In this document: positions 1 to 6,650 of the stretch, one piece after another | Numbering within the stretch: the stretch's first letter is position 1 | Layout of the letters: every line of letters starts with the position of its first letter | From: Nitrospiraceae bacterium | GTDB taxonomy: Bacteria; Nitrospirota; Nitrospiria; Nitrospirales; Nitrospiraceae | Reading direction: 5' to 3' | Assembly (NCBI GenBank): GCA_005800255.1 | Contig: SYGW01000099.1 | Coordinates: 1 to 10,237 of the forward strand | Length of the DNA: 10,237 nt | Notes under the pieces: generated by a model | The model's input: the letters and a program-made list of their open reading frames with translations, nothing else | Databases searched by the model: none | What the model was told of the DNA's origin: nothing | Made by a program: the position numbers and the translations under genes

Positions 1-726
1 GTGCAATCAACCGTGCATGAATCGGTGGCTGAGACCTTTGCGTCCCATGCTGCGACTCACGGGACCGGCCATGCGCTGCTCTGGACCTTGGCTTCTGAAC
101 AGGTCACAGAGCTCGTGACTGTTGCTGTGTCGTCCGACCAGGAGGAATATCTCGCCACCGGATTCCGTCCTGTATCATTCGAGGCGGCAGCCCAGGGAGT
201 CGTCTCGCTGGAGTCCGACAGGGCTCCTGTGTCCTTGAAGATCCATGGGACCTTGGACCGGGTCGATTACCGGGCCGAGCCTCCGGCGCTTCGGATCGTG
301 GACTATAAGTTCAAGCAGGGGAGTGAGATCAGCGCCGTCGATCGCAACCTGGCCCTGTCTGCCGTGCGGGGGCTTCGCCTGCAACCTCCGCTCTATGCCA
401 GCATGAGACTGCCGTCGTTGCCTCCTGCAACCGATGTCCAATTACTCTTTCTGGCGCCTGAGTGGAAGCCGCAGATCTCCCGCTCCACCTTTGACGCAGG
501 CCTCTGGACCGGCCATACGGGCGACATGATCCGGCAGACCCTTGGTACCTTGGTTCAGGGGATTGCGAAACGAGAATTCTTCATTCTGCCAGACGGCTAT
601 TGCGACTATTGCGAATTTTCCGGTGCCTGCCGTCGCCACGATGCGATGGCCTGGTGGCGGTCCTACCGGTCGCCCCAGGCCAAGGTGTTACGCAAATTGA
701 GAAAGCAGAAGATCAACGATGAGTGA
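1..726 (+). CDS. addB: AddB-like PD-(D/E)XK nuclease, C-terminal part (5' end outside window)
   Basis: This is the C-terminal nuclease part of an AddB-type subunit, which with AddA would form the helicase-nuclease that resects double-strand DNA breaks for RecA loading. The frame is open from base 1, so the visible 241 residues are a fragment of a protein that is normally about 900-1150 residues. Numbered from base 1, the RecB-nuclease motifs are G83-T-L-D86-R-V-D, V-D101-Y-K103 and Q128...Y132. After them come C201, C204 and C210. This C-x2-C-x5-C spacing matches the three C-terminal iron-sulfur ligands of Bacillus AddB. The fourth Cys lies far upstream in AddB and would be outside the window. 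The stop codon overlaps the start of addA, so the two are probably translationally coupled. The family assignment is firm for the nuclease domain. The AddB name rests on the cysteines and on the neighbour. Confidence 0.83.
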   Translation: MQSTVHESVAETFASHAATHGTGHALLWTLASEQVTELVTVAVSSDQEEYLATGFRPVSFEAAAQGVVSLESDRAPVSLKIHGTLDRVDYRAEPPALRIVDYKFKQGSEISAVDRNLALSAVRGLRLQPPLYASMRLPSLPPATDVQLLFLAPEWKPQISRSTFDAGLWTGHTGDMIRQTLGTLVQGIAKREFFILPDGYCDYCEFSGACRRHDAMAWWRSYRSPQAKVLRKLRKQKINDE

Positions 727-3700
727 CATGCCGACACTCACAGACTCCCAGGACCGGTTCCTGGCTGAGACCACCTGGGACCGTAATGTCGTCGTCGTGG
801 CAGGGGCCGGGACCGGCAAGACTACGATTCTGGTCAATCGCATTCTCAATCTCCTCCTGAGGGAGCCGAGCCCCTTGGCCATCACGGAGATCGTGGCCCT
901 GACCTTCACCAATAAGGCTGCCACCGAGATGAAGCAGCGGCTGCGGGCGCAACTCCTCCGCCTGACCGATCAGGACGATGAACTGATCGAGACCTTCCGG
1001 ATCAGGTGCCATCTCTCGGCGGAGCAGATCAGCGAACGGGCAACGGCAGCACTGGAAGAGATGGAGAAATCCCAGATTGGCACCCTGCATAGTTTTGCCG
1101 CGCACCTCTTGCGTCTTCATCCAATGGAGTCTGGAATTGATCCGTCTTTTCAAGAGGATGACGGCGCTCGCTTCAAGGAACTGTTTCATTCATGCTGGGA
1201 TCGCTGGCTGGACGATGAACTGGGATCTTCCGGGCCGCAGCATGACCGATGGAGACTGGTGCTGGCAGGAACAAGCCTCGAGGATCTCCGGCAGTTCACT
1301 GCTGCCCTCGCAGGGGATTTCGTGGATCTGGATGAACTGGAACGGCAATGTTGCTCAAGTTCCCCGGAGGGAGCCCTGCGCGATTGGGTCCTGGCCACTC
1401 AGGGCCGAGCCGCCACCATCCTGGCAGGGCAGGATCGGCTGCCGAGACGGAAGGCGGAGCAGATGCTCGCAGCGGCAGTACGGTCGCTGGAGCTGCTACT
1501 GGACGAGGGGCCGGCCGGGCTCGACAAGCTCACGCAGGAGGAGCGGGCGGTACTGGAGAAGGATCTGGGGAAGGCTCCTGCCGGATGGGATGAGGGGACG
1601 TTCCAGGAAGCGGATTCGATCATCGGGCTGGCGCAGCAACTCCTTGCGGTCGACCAATCCTACTTTCACGAGGTCGTGGCGCTGGTGCGCCCCTTCCTGG
1701 CTCTGGTCCAACGCCGGTTTCTCACCTCCGGCTGGATTGCCTTCGATGGCCTCCTGGCTCGGGCCAAAACTCTCTTGCGCGACCATCCATCCGTGCGAGC
1801 CAGGATCAAACAAGCCTATCGGGCGATCCTGGTCGATGAGTTTCAAGACACGGATCCGGTCCAGTACGAGATCATCCTCTATCTCGGTGAACGAGCCGGC
1901 AGCCATCAGACCGCCTGGCATGACGTGGATCTGGAGCCGGGCAAATTGTTTATCGTGGGGGACCCCAAGCAATCGATCTATGCCTTCCGCCGAGCCGACA
2001 TTGAAGCCTTCGAGCGGGTGGTGGAGAAAATTCGAGCGGGCGGGGGAGGCATCTATTCCCTGGTGACGAACTTCCGCAGCGACGGGGCCGTGCTCGACGT
2101 GGTCAACAATGTCTTCGACCGGCTCTTCCACCTGACCGAACATGTGCAGCCGGCCAATGAACGGCTGGCGGTCAGGCCGCAACGAAAACCGGAAGTCTCA
2201 GTCTCAGGAGCGCAGCTCCGCCTCGTGACGCCTGGTGAGGAGGATGAGGAATTCGATGTCCAGGCTGCGACCAGGGCTGAGGCGGAAGCACTGGCTCGCT
2301 GGCTAAAGGAAGAGCTCCTCGCAAGCACGACCGTCGCGGATCGCGAGCGCCGGGAGGGGCCGCTGCAACCGGGCCATATTGCCTTGATCTTTCGAAAACT
2401 GACCCAGGCCCAGGTCTATCTCGACGCCCTTCGCCGGTATGACATTGCCTACATTACCGACGGGGAAAAGCATTTTTACCGGCGGCAGGAAATTATCGAC
2501 TTCGTCAATCTGCTCCGGGTCATCGACAATCGACACGATACGATTGCCCTGGTCGGCATTTTGCGCTCACCCCTGGGAGGCCTGGCGGACCGGGATCTTC
2601 TGGCCCTCCAGCAGGTCGAGGGATTGGACTATCAGCAACGGGGACGGTTGTCTGGCTGGAACCATCCCCAGGCGGCATTGGTTGGACGGCTCTACGAGCG
2701 ATTGGCGGAACTGCAGCGGCTCGCTCCCTTGCTGCCTGTGCCGGACGCCATCGATCTCATCTTCGATCGGTTGCCCGTTCTGGAATTGGCGGCGGCCTCG
2801 CTCCATGGCGAGCAGGCAGTGGCCAATTTGCGGAAGACCAGGGACATGGCAGAGTCGTTGGCGGATCGCCCCCATCTCACCTTGACCGGGTTCGTCGATC
2901 TCATGATGACCAGGGTCTCGGAACAACCGGACGAGGCGGAAAGCGCCTTGGCTGAAGAGTCGCTGGACGCAGTTCGCGTGCTGACCATCCATAAGGCCAA
3001 GGGGCTGGAGTTTCCTGTCGTGATTCTGCCGGGCCTGCACCAGGGCTCTAAGAATCTCCGCAAAGGGCCCTCCATTCATCATGACTGGTCGAGTCGTTGC
3101 TATAGTTTGCAAATGGGAGGCCGCTCGAATCTCGGCGCCCTGCTCGTGGGCATGAAGATGGCGGCGCGAGAAGAGGCGGAGCAGAGGCGGCTCCTCTATG
3201 TCGGCATGACGAGGGCGCGGGATCTCTTGGTCTTGTCCGGCGGCCAGACCAGCAAGTCAGGCCATGACACAGTCCTCTCGTTGCTCGGAGAGGCGATGAC
3301 CGACGAGGCAACCCCCTCGGAGGACAACCGGATCTGTATCGGCACGAGCCGGCTGACCCGCGTCACCACAGAGGCTCCGGTGGCAGTCCGACGGCGCAGA
3401 CAGGAACCCCTCTCCGCAATGGTCCAGAAGCCGGCTCTCGGTCCGATTCTCATTCGCCGCCGGGCCAGGAAGGTGGAGTGGGAAACCAGCCGCACGACGC
3501 CGCGGCGCCTGACCCCTTCGAGCCTTCCTGACCGCAAGCCAGAGGCCCTTGCCTTTCGTGCAGGGACAGGGCGAGAGGCAGACCTCTCCCGACTGATCGG
3601 AATATCTGCCCATGCGGTACTCGAACAGTGGGACTTCACCGGGCCGCTCGCTGCAATCGGCGCAATCATCGAGCAGGCCCTTCGTCGGACCGTGGCCCAG

Positions 3701-4069
3701 GACCATCCGGAATTGATGGCAGCCGTCAGGGAGGACCTGACGCTGCTGTTTGAACGTTTCCTTTCTTCCGAGCCTTACAAAATGCTGCAACGGGCGACGG
3801 TGCTCGGGCGGGAAGTGCCCTTCGTCATGCCTCTAGGCGAGGGCCAGACGATGGAGGGAGTGATCGATTTGATTTACCGGCTTGACGGCAGGATCTGGAT
3901 TGCCGACTATAAGACCGACGATGTGGCGCTTGCCGATGTGCCGTCCCGAGTGGATCGTTACAGGCCCCAAGCAGAGAGTTATGCGCAAGCCGTCGCGACG
4001 GCGTTAGGGTTATCGTCCGTTTCGTCTCAGTTGATATTTGTAAGGCCTGGCGTTGCCGTCGATATCTAA
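719..4069 (+). CDS. addA: AddA: UvrD/Rep-family helicase with C-terminal RecB-type nuclease domain
   Basis: This is the motor and second nuclease of an AddAB-type recombination complex, 1116 residues and close to the family's usual 1100-1250. All superfamily-1A motifs are visible. They are Walker A (GAGTGKTT, 29-36), motif Ia (LTFTNKAATEM, 61-71), the GTLHSF segment (121-126), Walker B (VDEFQDTDPVQ, 372-382), motif III (VGDPKQSIYAFRRAD, 413-427), motif IV (NFRSD, 451-455), motif V (LTIHKAKGLEFPVV, 755-768) and motif VI (RRLLYVGMTRARD, 823-835). The nuclease domain follows with H965 in GISAHAVLE, D1050 in GVIDLIYR, D1063-Y-K1065 and Q1084...Y1088, so the active site looks intact. The ATG at 719 overlaps the upstream stop by 8 bases. 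An in-frame ATG at 728 is an alternative, and neither has a strong Shine-Dalgarno site. It is 13 bases from the next gene, suggesting one transcript. Confidence 0.92.
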   Translation: MSDMPTLTDSQDRFLAETTWDRNVVVVAGAGTGKTTILVNRILNLLLREPSPLAITEIVALTFTNKAATEMKQRLRAQLLRLTDQDDELIETFRIRCHLSAEQISERATAALEEMEKSQIGTLHSFAAHLLRLHPMESGIDPSFQEDDGARFKELFHSCWDRWLDDELGSSGPQHDRWRLVLAGTSLEDLRQFTAALAGDFVDLDELERQCCSSSPEGALRDWVLATQGRAATILAGQDRLPRRKAEQMLAAAVRSLELLLDEGPAGLDKLTQEERAVLEKDLGKAPAGWDEGTFQEADSIIGLAQQLLAVDQSYFHEVVALVRPFLALVQRRFLTSGWIAFDGLLARAKTLLRDHPSVRARIKQAYRAILVDEFQDTDPVQYEIILYLGERAGSHQTAWHDVDLEPGKLFIVGDPKQSIYAFRRADIEAFERVVEKIRAGGGGIYSLVTNFRSDGAVLDVVNNVFDRLFHLTEHVQPANERLAVRPQRKPEVSVSGAQLRLVTPGEEDEEFDVQAATRAEAEALARWLKEELLASTTVADRERREGPLQPGHIALIFRKLTQAQVYLDALRRYDIAYITDGEKHFYRRQEIIDFVNLLRVIDNRHDTIALVGILRSPLGGLADRDLLALQQVEGLDYQQRGRLSGWNHPQAALVGRLYERLAELQRLAPLLPVPDAIDLIFDRLPVLELAAASLHGEQAVANLRKTRDMAESLADRPHLTLTGFVDLMMTRVSEQPDEAESALAEESLDAVRVLTIHKAKGLEFPVVILPGLHQGSKNLRKGPSIHHDWSSRCYSLQMGGRSNLGALLVGMKMAAREEAEQRRLLYVGMTRARDLLVLSGGQTSKSGHDTVLSLLGEAMTDEATPSEDNRICIGTSRLTRVTTEAPVAVRRRRQEPLSAMVQKPALGPILIRRRARKVEWETSRTTPRRLTPSSLPDRKPEALAFRAGTGREADLSRLIGISAHAVLEQWDFTGPLAAIGAIIEQALRRTVAQDHPELMAAVREDLTLLFERFLSSEPYKMLQRATVLGREVPFVMPLGEGQTMEGVIDLIYRLDGRIWIADYKTDDVALADVPSRVDRYRPQAESYAQAVATALGLSSVSSQLIFVRPGVAVDI

Positions 4070-4070
4070 C

Positions 4071-4076
4071 AGGAGG
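4071..4076 (+). promoter_or_regulatory. Ribosome binding site setting the start of the TPR lipoprotein
   Basis: A perfect AGGAGG lies 6 bases before the ATG at 4083. It decides against the in-frame ATG at 4053, which lies inside addA and would place ten extra polar residues before the lipoprotein signal peptide. Confidence 0.85.
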
Positions 4077-4082
4077 CTGCCG

Positions 4083-4487
4083 ATGAATGTCCGATCGATG
4101 AGTCTGTTCCTGCTGTTCTGCCTGACATCTTGCACCAGTCCGATCACGAAACCGCCAACCGTGCTGCAGGCTCCCTCCGGTATGTCTTCTGCCATCGTGA
4201 CGCAATTGGAGAAGGGCAACGCCTTCTTTGCCGCTCAGAAGTGGGCGGAGGCGGAAGAGGCCTATCGTCAAACCATTGCTGCCGCCCCAACTTTTGCCGA
4301 AGCGCACTACAATTTGGCCACCGTGTTGTATCGGACCGGCAACAAGGTCGAAGCGAAGAAACATTACATGGAGGCGGCGAATCTAGCTCCCGGGAACAAG
4401 GTCATCTGGGATGCACCGCCATTTCGCGCGAGCAGTCTCGACTACGATCTCAATAAGAACTCCTATTTGGATGCCAAGCCGCAGTAG
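4083..4487 (+). CDS. Small TPR-repeat lipoprotein
   Basis: This is a 134-residue predicted lipoprotein with two tetratricopeptide repeats. The N-terminus has Arg at position 4, a hydrophobic stretch (about 7-13) and the lipobox L14-T-S-C17, so it should be lipidated on Cys17 and cleaved by signal peptidase II. Residue +2 is Thr, so there is no Asp retention signal and outer-membrane sorting is plausible. TPR1 spans about 38-71 (with the pattern A...G.....W.EAE.AY) and TPR2 about 72-105 (AEAHYNLATVLYRTGN...). The C-terminal tail (106-134) is polar and unassigned. TPRs bind protein partners, and nothing here identifies the partner. The gene follows addA by 13 bases and precedes a metallopeptidase gene by 18, so it is probably in the same operon without an evident link to recombination. 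The lgt gene, needed for its lipidation, lies just beyond the operon on the other strand. Confidence 0.82.
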   Translation: MNVRSMSLFLLFCLTSCTSPITKPPTVLQAPSGMSSAIVTQLEKGNAFFAAQKWAEAEEAYRQTIAAAPTFAEAHYNLATVLYRTGNKVEAKKHYMEAANLAPGNKVIWDAPPFRASSLDYDLNKNSYLDAKPQ

Positions 4488-4505
4488 CCATCACGAGGAG
4501 CCAGC

Positions 4506-4892
4506 GTGCCAGGATCTCGCCAGCGCTTGACTGTTTCGCCGAAAGAGTTCGACTGCTGGATTCGCGAGGCGCTGGCGGAATTGCCCGCCCCATTTGCCTC
4601 GCTGGCCGAGGAAGTCTCCATCGTGGTCGAAGAAGAGCCTTCCGCCGAAGTCCTGCACGAGTTTGAGCTGGAATCGGAAGACGATCTACTGGGGCTCTAT
4701 CAGGGAGTCTCCCTCAACGAGGCATCGTTCTTTCAGCCTGCCGGTGAGTTGCCTGCCCGTATCGCGATCTATCGAGGTCCCATCCTGCGTCTCTGCCGGA
4801 CAAAGGCCGAAGTCATGCACGAGGTTCGCGACACGGTCGTCCATGAACTGGGGCACCATGTCGGGCTGGATGACGAGGAGATGCCCTATTAG
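4506..4892 (+). CDS. Minimal zincin-like metallopeptidase family protein (PF06262-type)
   Basis: This is a 128-residue cytoplasmic protein with the zinc-peptidase motif H113-E-L-G-H117-H-V-G120-L-D-D123. It fits HExxHxxGxxD, with His113, His117 and Asp123 as likely zinc ligands and Glu114 as general base. Upstream, GLYQGVSL (63-70), the F-x-P-x-GELP-x-RI segment (76-86) and I-x-I-Y-R-x-P-[IL]-L-R (86-95) match the small conserved bacterial family known as 'metallopeptidase family protein' (zincin-like, PF06262). The motif near the C-terminus and a length of about 110-140 are normal for that family, so it is not truncated. There is no signal peptide. It starts at GTG, supported by GAGGAG (4495-4500) five bases upstream. 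The substrate and biological role of the family are unknown to me. It is probably the last gene of the addBA transcript. Confidence 0.85.
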   Translation: MPGSRQRLTVSPKEFDCWIREALAELPAPFASLAEEVSIVVEEEPSAEVLHEFELESEDDLLGLYQGVSLNEASFFQPAGELPARIAIYRGPILRLCRTKAEVMHEVRDTVVHELGHHVGLDDEEMPY

Positions 4893-4945
4893 CTGGCTGC
4901 TGAAAAAGGCCGTCAGCTTCGTTCCCGCCTTGAAAATATCCTGCG
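4893..4945. repeat. Short convergent spacer; possible decayed copy of a dispersed intergenic repeat
   Basis: This 53-base spacer lies between the convergent peptidase and lgt genes. It holds a weak 5-bp hairpin (GCTGA 4899-4903 with TCAGC 4913-4917, loop rich in A) and no T-run typical of an intrinsic terminator. Its opening (GGCTGCTGAAAAAGGCCG, 4895-4912) followed by TCAGCTTCGTTC resembles the left end of a dispersed intergenic repeat that I recall from Nitrospira genomes. The closing TTGAAAATATCCTGCG (4930-4945) resembles that repeat's right end, with the middle missing. The resemblance is from memory only, and no second copy exists in this window. Confidence 0.3.
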
Positions 4946-5752
4946 CTAGGCCTGTTGCGATGCGCGGCGTTGATAGCCGAGGGCGAGCATGAAGATCCCC
5001 ACGACGATCATGGGGAGAGACAGGAGTTGCCCCATTGAGAAGGAGCCCAGGATAAATCCGAGGTGGGCATCTGGTTCACGAAAGAGCTCCACGACCATCC
5101 GGCAGAGTCCGTAGCCTGCGATGAAGCTCCAGAAAATCGTTCCCGGCGAAGGCAGGGTTGTGGCGACGATCCAGAGCAGGGTGAAGAGCAGCAGCCCTTC
5201 AAGGCCAGCTTCATAGAGCTGCGACGGATGGCGGCAGACCGGCCCTCCATGCGGGAACACCATGCACCATTCGACATCGGTCGCGCGACCGTACAACTCT
5301 CCATTGATGAAATTGCCGAGCCGCCCGAACCCAAGCCCGATCGGTGTGGCGGCCGCAGCCAGGTCCGCAATGGTGTAGGAGGGAATATGCTGCCTGCGGC
5401 TGAACCAAAAGAGGGCGACGATGACGCCCAGCAATCCTCCGTGGAAGGACATGCCCCCTTCCCAGACCGCCAGGATTTTGACCGGATGTTGCACGTAGTA
5501 CGCAAAATTATAGAAGAGTGTATAGCCGACCCGCCCCCCGATGAACACCCCCAGGGCAGCCCAGACGACCATATCGTAGACCTGATCCCTGGTGAGGGGC
5601 AGGCCCTTGGCCTCGACCCTTCGCGCAATCAAGAAATAGGCGCTGGCCAATCCGATCAGGTACATCAAGCCGTACCAGCGAAACTGCAGCGGGCCCAGTT
5701 CGAAAAAAACCGGGCTGATGTTGGGATAGGGGATTGCGTGGAACCAGTTCAT
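4946..5752 (-). CDS. lgt: Prolipoprotein diacylglyceryl transferase
   Basis: Lgt transfers diacylglycerol from phosphatidylglycerol to the lipobox Cys of prolipoproteins in the inner membrane, the first step of lipoprotein maturation. The 268 residues show the family signature G143-R144-L-G-N147-F-I-N-G-E152-L-Y-G-R156. They also show the essential-His segment M-S-F-H104-G-G (E. coli His103 equivalent), R-W-Y27-G near the N-terminus, HPSQLYEA (175-182) and FREPD (224-228). About seven hydrophobic segments are visible, as expected. The ATG at 5752 is preceded by TGAGG at a proper distance, and nearby upstream ATGs are out of frame. It is transcribed alone, convergent with the addBA-TPR-peptidase unit, from a promoter at 5779-5807. 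The identification is secure. Confidence 0.96.
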   Translation of the reverse strand: MNWFHAIPYPNISPVFFELGPLQFRWYGLMYLIGLASAYFLIARRVEAKGLPLTRDQVYDMVVWAALGVFIGGRVGYTLFYNFAYYVQHPVKILAVWEGGMSFHGGLLGVIVALFWFSRRQHIPSYTIADLAAAATPIGLGFGRLGNFINGELYGRATDVEWCMVFPHGGPVCRHPSQLYEAGLEGLLLFTLLWIVATTLPSPGTIFWSFIAGYGLCRMVVELFREPDAHLGFILGSFSMGQLLSLPMIVVGIFMLALGYQRRASQQA

Positions 5753-5778
5753 TCATGCCTCATGTGAGAAGTTGGCAG

Positions 5779-5807
5779 ATCATAGGTGAGGCTCCTGTCC
5801 ATTGCAA
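5779..5807 (-). promoter_or_regulatory. Sigma-70-type promoter of lgt
   Basis: On the minus strand, TTGCAA (5802-5807, 4 of 6 to consensus) and TATGAT (5779-5784, 5 of 6) are separated by 17 bases. The predicted start of transcription is near 5772, giving a leader of about 20 bases that contains only the ribosome site of lgt. This is a sequence match, not an experiment. Confidence 0.6.
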
Positions 5808-6003
5808 GCGAGGGAAGACGTTACGGAGGATGCCAGCCGAGCCCTTGCCAGGAGCCGGTTTGTGCCTAGCCGCTCCCGCCGCTGTTGGTTTTCTGTCACG
5901 CCTGTGTCCTAGCCTGTGAGGAAAAGGCCACCAAAAATTAGGCACTTCTTATCGCGCGGGCCGTCTGGTGAAGAATCGTCCGGCATCTAGGCGGTTTCTC
6001 CTG
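5808..6003. other. Intergenic region between divergent lgt and ytxH-like genes
   Basis: This is the bulk of a 334-base non-coding spacer (5753-6086). Short open frames cross it on both strands, but they have no ribosome site and no recognisable sequence, so I do not call them. There is a loose direct repeat (TGTGCCTAGCC near 5863 and TGTGTCCTAGCC near 5902). If the downstream sigma-54 site is real, this is where an activator would bind, but I see no convincing palindrome. Confidence 0.4.
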
Positions 6004-6019
6004 TGGCACGCTTACTGCG
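6004..6019 (+). promoter_or_regulatory. Candidate sigma-54 (-24/-12) promoter of the YtxH gene
   Basis: TGGCACG-CTTA-CTGCG matches the sigma-54 consensus TGGCACG-N4-TTGCW. The -24 half is perfect. The -12 half has 3 of 5, including the invariant GC (6017-6018), at the required 12-base distance from GG (6005-6006). The predicted transcription start is near 6030, 57 bases before the gene. I see no competing good sigma-70 boxes just upstream of the gene. If functional, expression needs an enhancer-binding ATPase activator. Confidence 0.6.
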
Positions 6020-6023
6020 TAGG

Positions 6024-6042
6024 TGCAGGGTATGACCCTGCA
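6024..6042 (+). promoter_or_regulatory. Short perfect hairpin in the predicted 5' leader
   Basis: TGCAGGG and CCCTGCA form a perfect 7-bp inverted repeat around the 5-base loop TATGA. It overlaps the predicted transcription start of the YtxH gene. It could cap and stabilise the 5' end of the mRNA or be a small operator. The hairpin itself is directly visible; its role is inference. Confidence 0.5.
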
Positions 6043-6074
6043 AGGAACCGGAAGTGCAGTCCTCATTCAACCGC

Positions 6075-6081
6075 AAGGAGG
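6075..6081 (+). promoter_or_regulatory. Ribosome binding site setting the start of the YtxH gene
   Basis: AAGGAGG stands 5 bases before the ATG at 6087. It excludes an in-frame GTG at 6054 that has no ribosome site and would overlap the leader. Confidence 0.85.
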
Positions 6082-6086
6082 TTCAC

Positions 6087-6347
6087 ATGTCGGATCAGGG
6101 ACGTCAGGTGGCAAAGGTCGCAGCGTTGGTGGCGGGCGGTGCGGTGATCGGAGCGGGGATCGGTTTGCTCTTTGCGCCACAAACAGGCGCAGAGACCCGT
6201 CGCGATGTCGGTCGTTACGCAAAGAAGGTGCAATTGAAGGCGACAAGGTTAAGCTGGTCGGTGCAATCAGGTGTGAAAGAAGTGATGGATCGCAGCAAGT
6301 CCCTGATCCAGCGGGATAATCCGAGACCGCAGATCGAGGCAGTCTAG
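6087..6347 (+). CDS. YtxH-domain small membrane protein
   Basis: This 86-residue protein has one hydrophobic segment (about 11-29, rich in Ala and Gly) followed by the hallmark L-L-F-A-P-Q-T-G-A-E-T-R (27-38) of the YtxH family (PF12732). The C-terminal half is basic and amphipathic (KK at 46-47, K51, R54, K64). Family members are small, single-span, often stress-induced proteins of unknown biochemical role; some Gram-positive members are in the general stress regulon. It is a single-gene unit with its own candidate sigma-54 promoter, a leader hairpin and a downstream stem-loop. The start at 6087 is set by a strong ribosome site. The family call is confident, but function is unknown. Confidence 0.85.
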   Translation: MSDQGRQVAKVAALVAGGAVIGAGIGLLFAPQTGAETRRDVGRYAKKVQLKATRLSWSVQSGVKEVMDRSKSLIQRDNPRPQIEAV

Positions 6348-6379
6348 CGCGATCGGTCTTCGTCAAGAAATCTGTTTCT

Positions 6380-6415
6380 CCGGCGGTCTGCTCCAGCCAT
6401 GAGGCAGACTGTCGG
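6380..6415 (+). terminator. Long stem-loop downstream of the YtxH gene, probable transcript end
   Basis: CCGGCGGTCTGC (6380-6391) pairs with GCAGACTGTCGG (6404-6415) in a 12-bp stem, ten Watson-Crick and two G-U pairs, with a 12-base loop. It begins 32 bases after the stop codon at 6347. No T-run follows on the plus strand (only TT), so it is not a classical intrinsic terminator. It may be a 3'-end stabilising structure or act with Rho. The structure is supported, but the terminator role is uncertain. Confidence 0.4.
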
Positions 6416-6513
6416 TTCGCGAGACCAGTCCTCGCCGCGATCAATCCCCTCTTCAGGCTTGCGGCTCTCCTCTCCTTCATGGGATTATCCCAACTCCTTG
6501 CCGGTAGTGGAGA

Positions 6514-6602
6514 GGGGATGTGGCGAAACTGGCATACGCACAGGACTTAAAATCCTGAGTCGAGCAATCGACGTGAGGGTTCAAGCCCCTCCATCCCCAC
6601 CA
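6514..6602 (+). tRNA. tRNA-Leu (anticodon UAA)
   Basis: A full class II tRNA can be folded by eye. The acceptor stem is GGGGATG (6514-6520) with CATCCCC (6592-6598), discriminator A and an encoded CCA (6600-6602). The anticodon stem is CAGGA/TCCTG around loop CTTAAAA with anticodon TAA (6548-6550), reading UUA and UUG. The long variable arm is GTCGA-GCAA-TCGAC (6559-6572). The T stem is GAGGG/CCCTC with loop TTCAAGC (6575-6591). The long variable arm and discriminator A fit leucine. A weak promoter (TTGCGG 6459-6464, 18 bases, GATTAT 6483-6488) could start the transcript about 20 bases upstream. No integrase gene or attachment duplication is visible, so there is no sign of an element inserted here. 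Confidence 0.95.
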
Positions 6603-6641
6603 TTGCATGCCCCTTCTGCGTTTCACTAAATGTCCACCAGC

Positions 6642-6646
6642 GGAGG
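6642..6646 (+). promoter_or_regulatory. Ribosome binding site setting the start of the DUF423 gene
   Basis: GGAGG lies 4 bases before the ATG at 6651. The in-frame ATG at 6630 lacks such a site and would add seven residues (MSTSGGS) absent from the usual family N-terminus. Confidence 0.7.
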
Positions 6647-6650
6647 TTCC

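Noticed and set aside
1077..2066. Long alternative plus-strand frame inside addA
   Set aside because: It is Arg/Ser/Trp-rich shadow sequence, while the addA frame carries continuous helicase motifs across the same bases.
4506..4892. The peptidase gene as a truncated pseudogene, because the HExxH motif is so close to the C-terminus
   Set aside because: This small family normally has the motif at its C-terminal end and a similar length, and the ribosome site and frame are intact.
5063..5767. 234-codon plus-strand frame antisense to lgt
   Set aside because: It mirrors lgt codons and is highly charged, with no recognisable domain or ribosome site. The lgt signature is on the other strand.
5760..5945. 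Small open frames on both strands between lgt and the YtxH gene
   Set aside because: They have no ribosome site or recognisable sequence, and they overlap the lgt promoter.
6514..6602. tRNA-Leu as the insertion site of an integrated element
   Set aside because: No integrase, no repeated 3' tRNA segment and no shift in composition are visible nearby.
6603..6632. Separate promoter for the DUF423 gene (TTGCAT, 18 bases, TAAATG)
   Set aside because: Both boxes match only about half of the consensus, so it is not distinguishable from chance.
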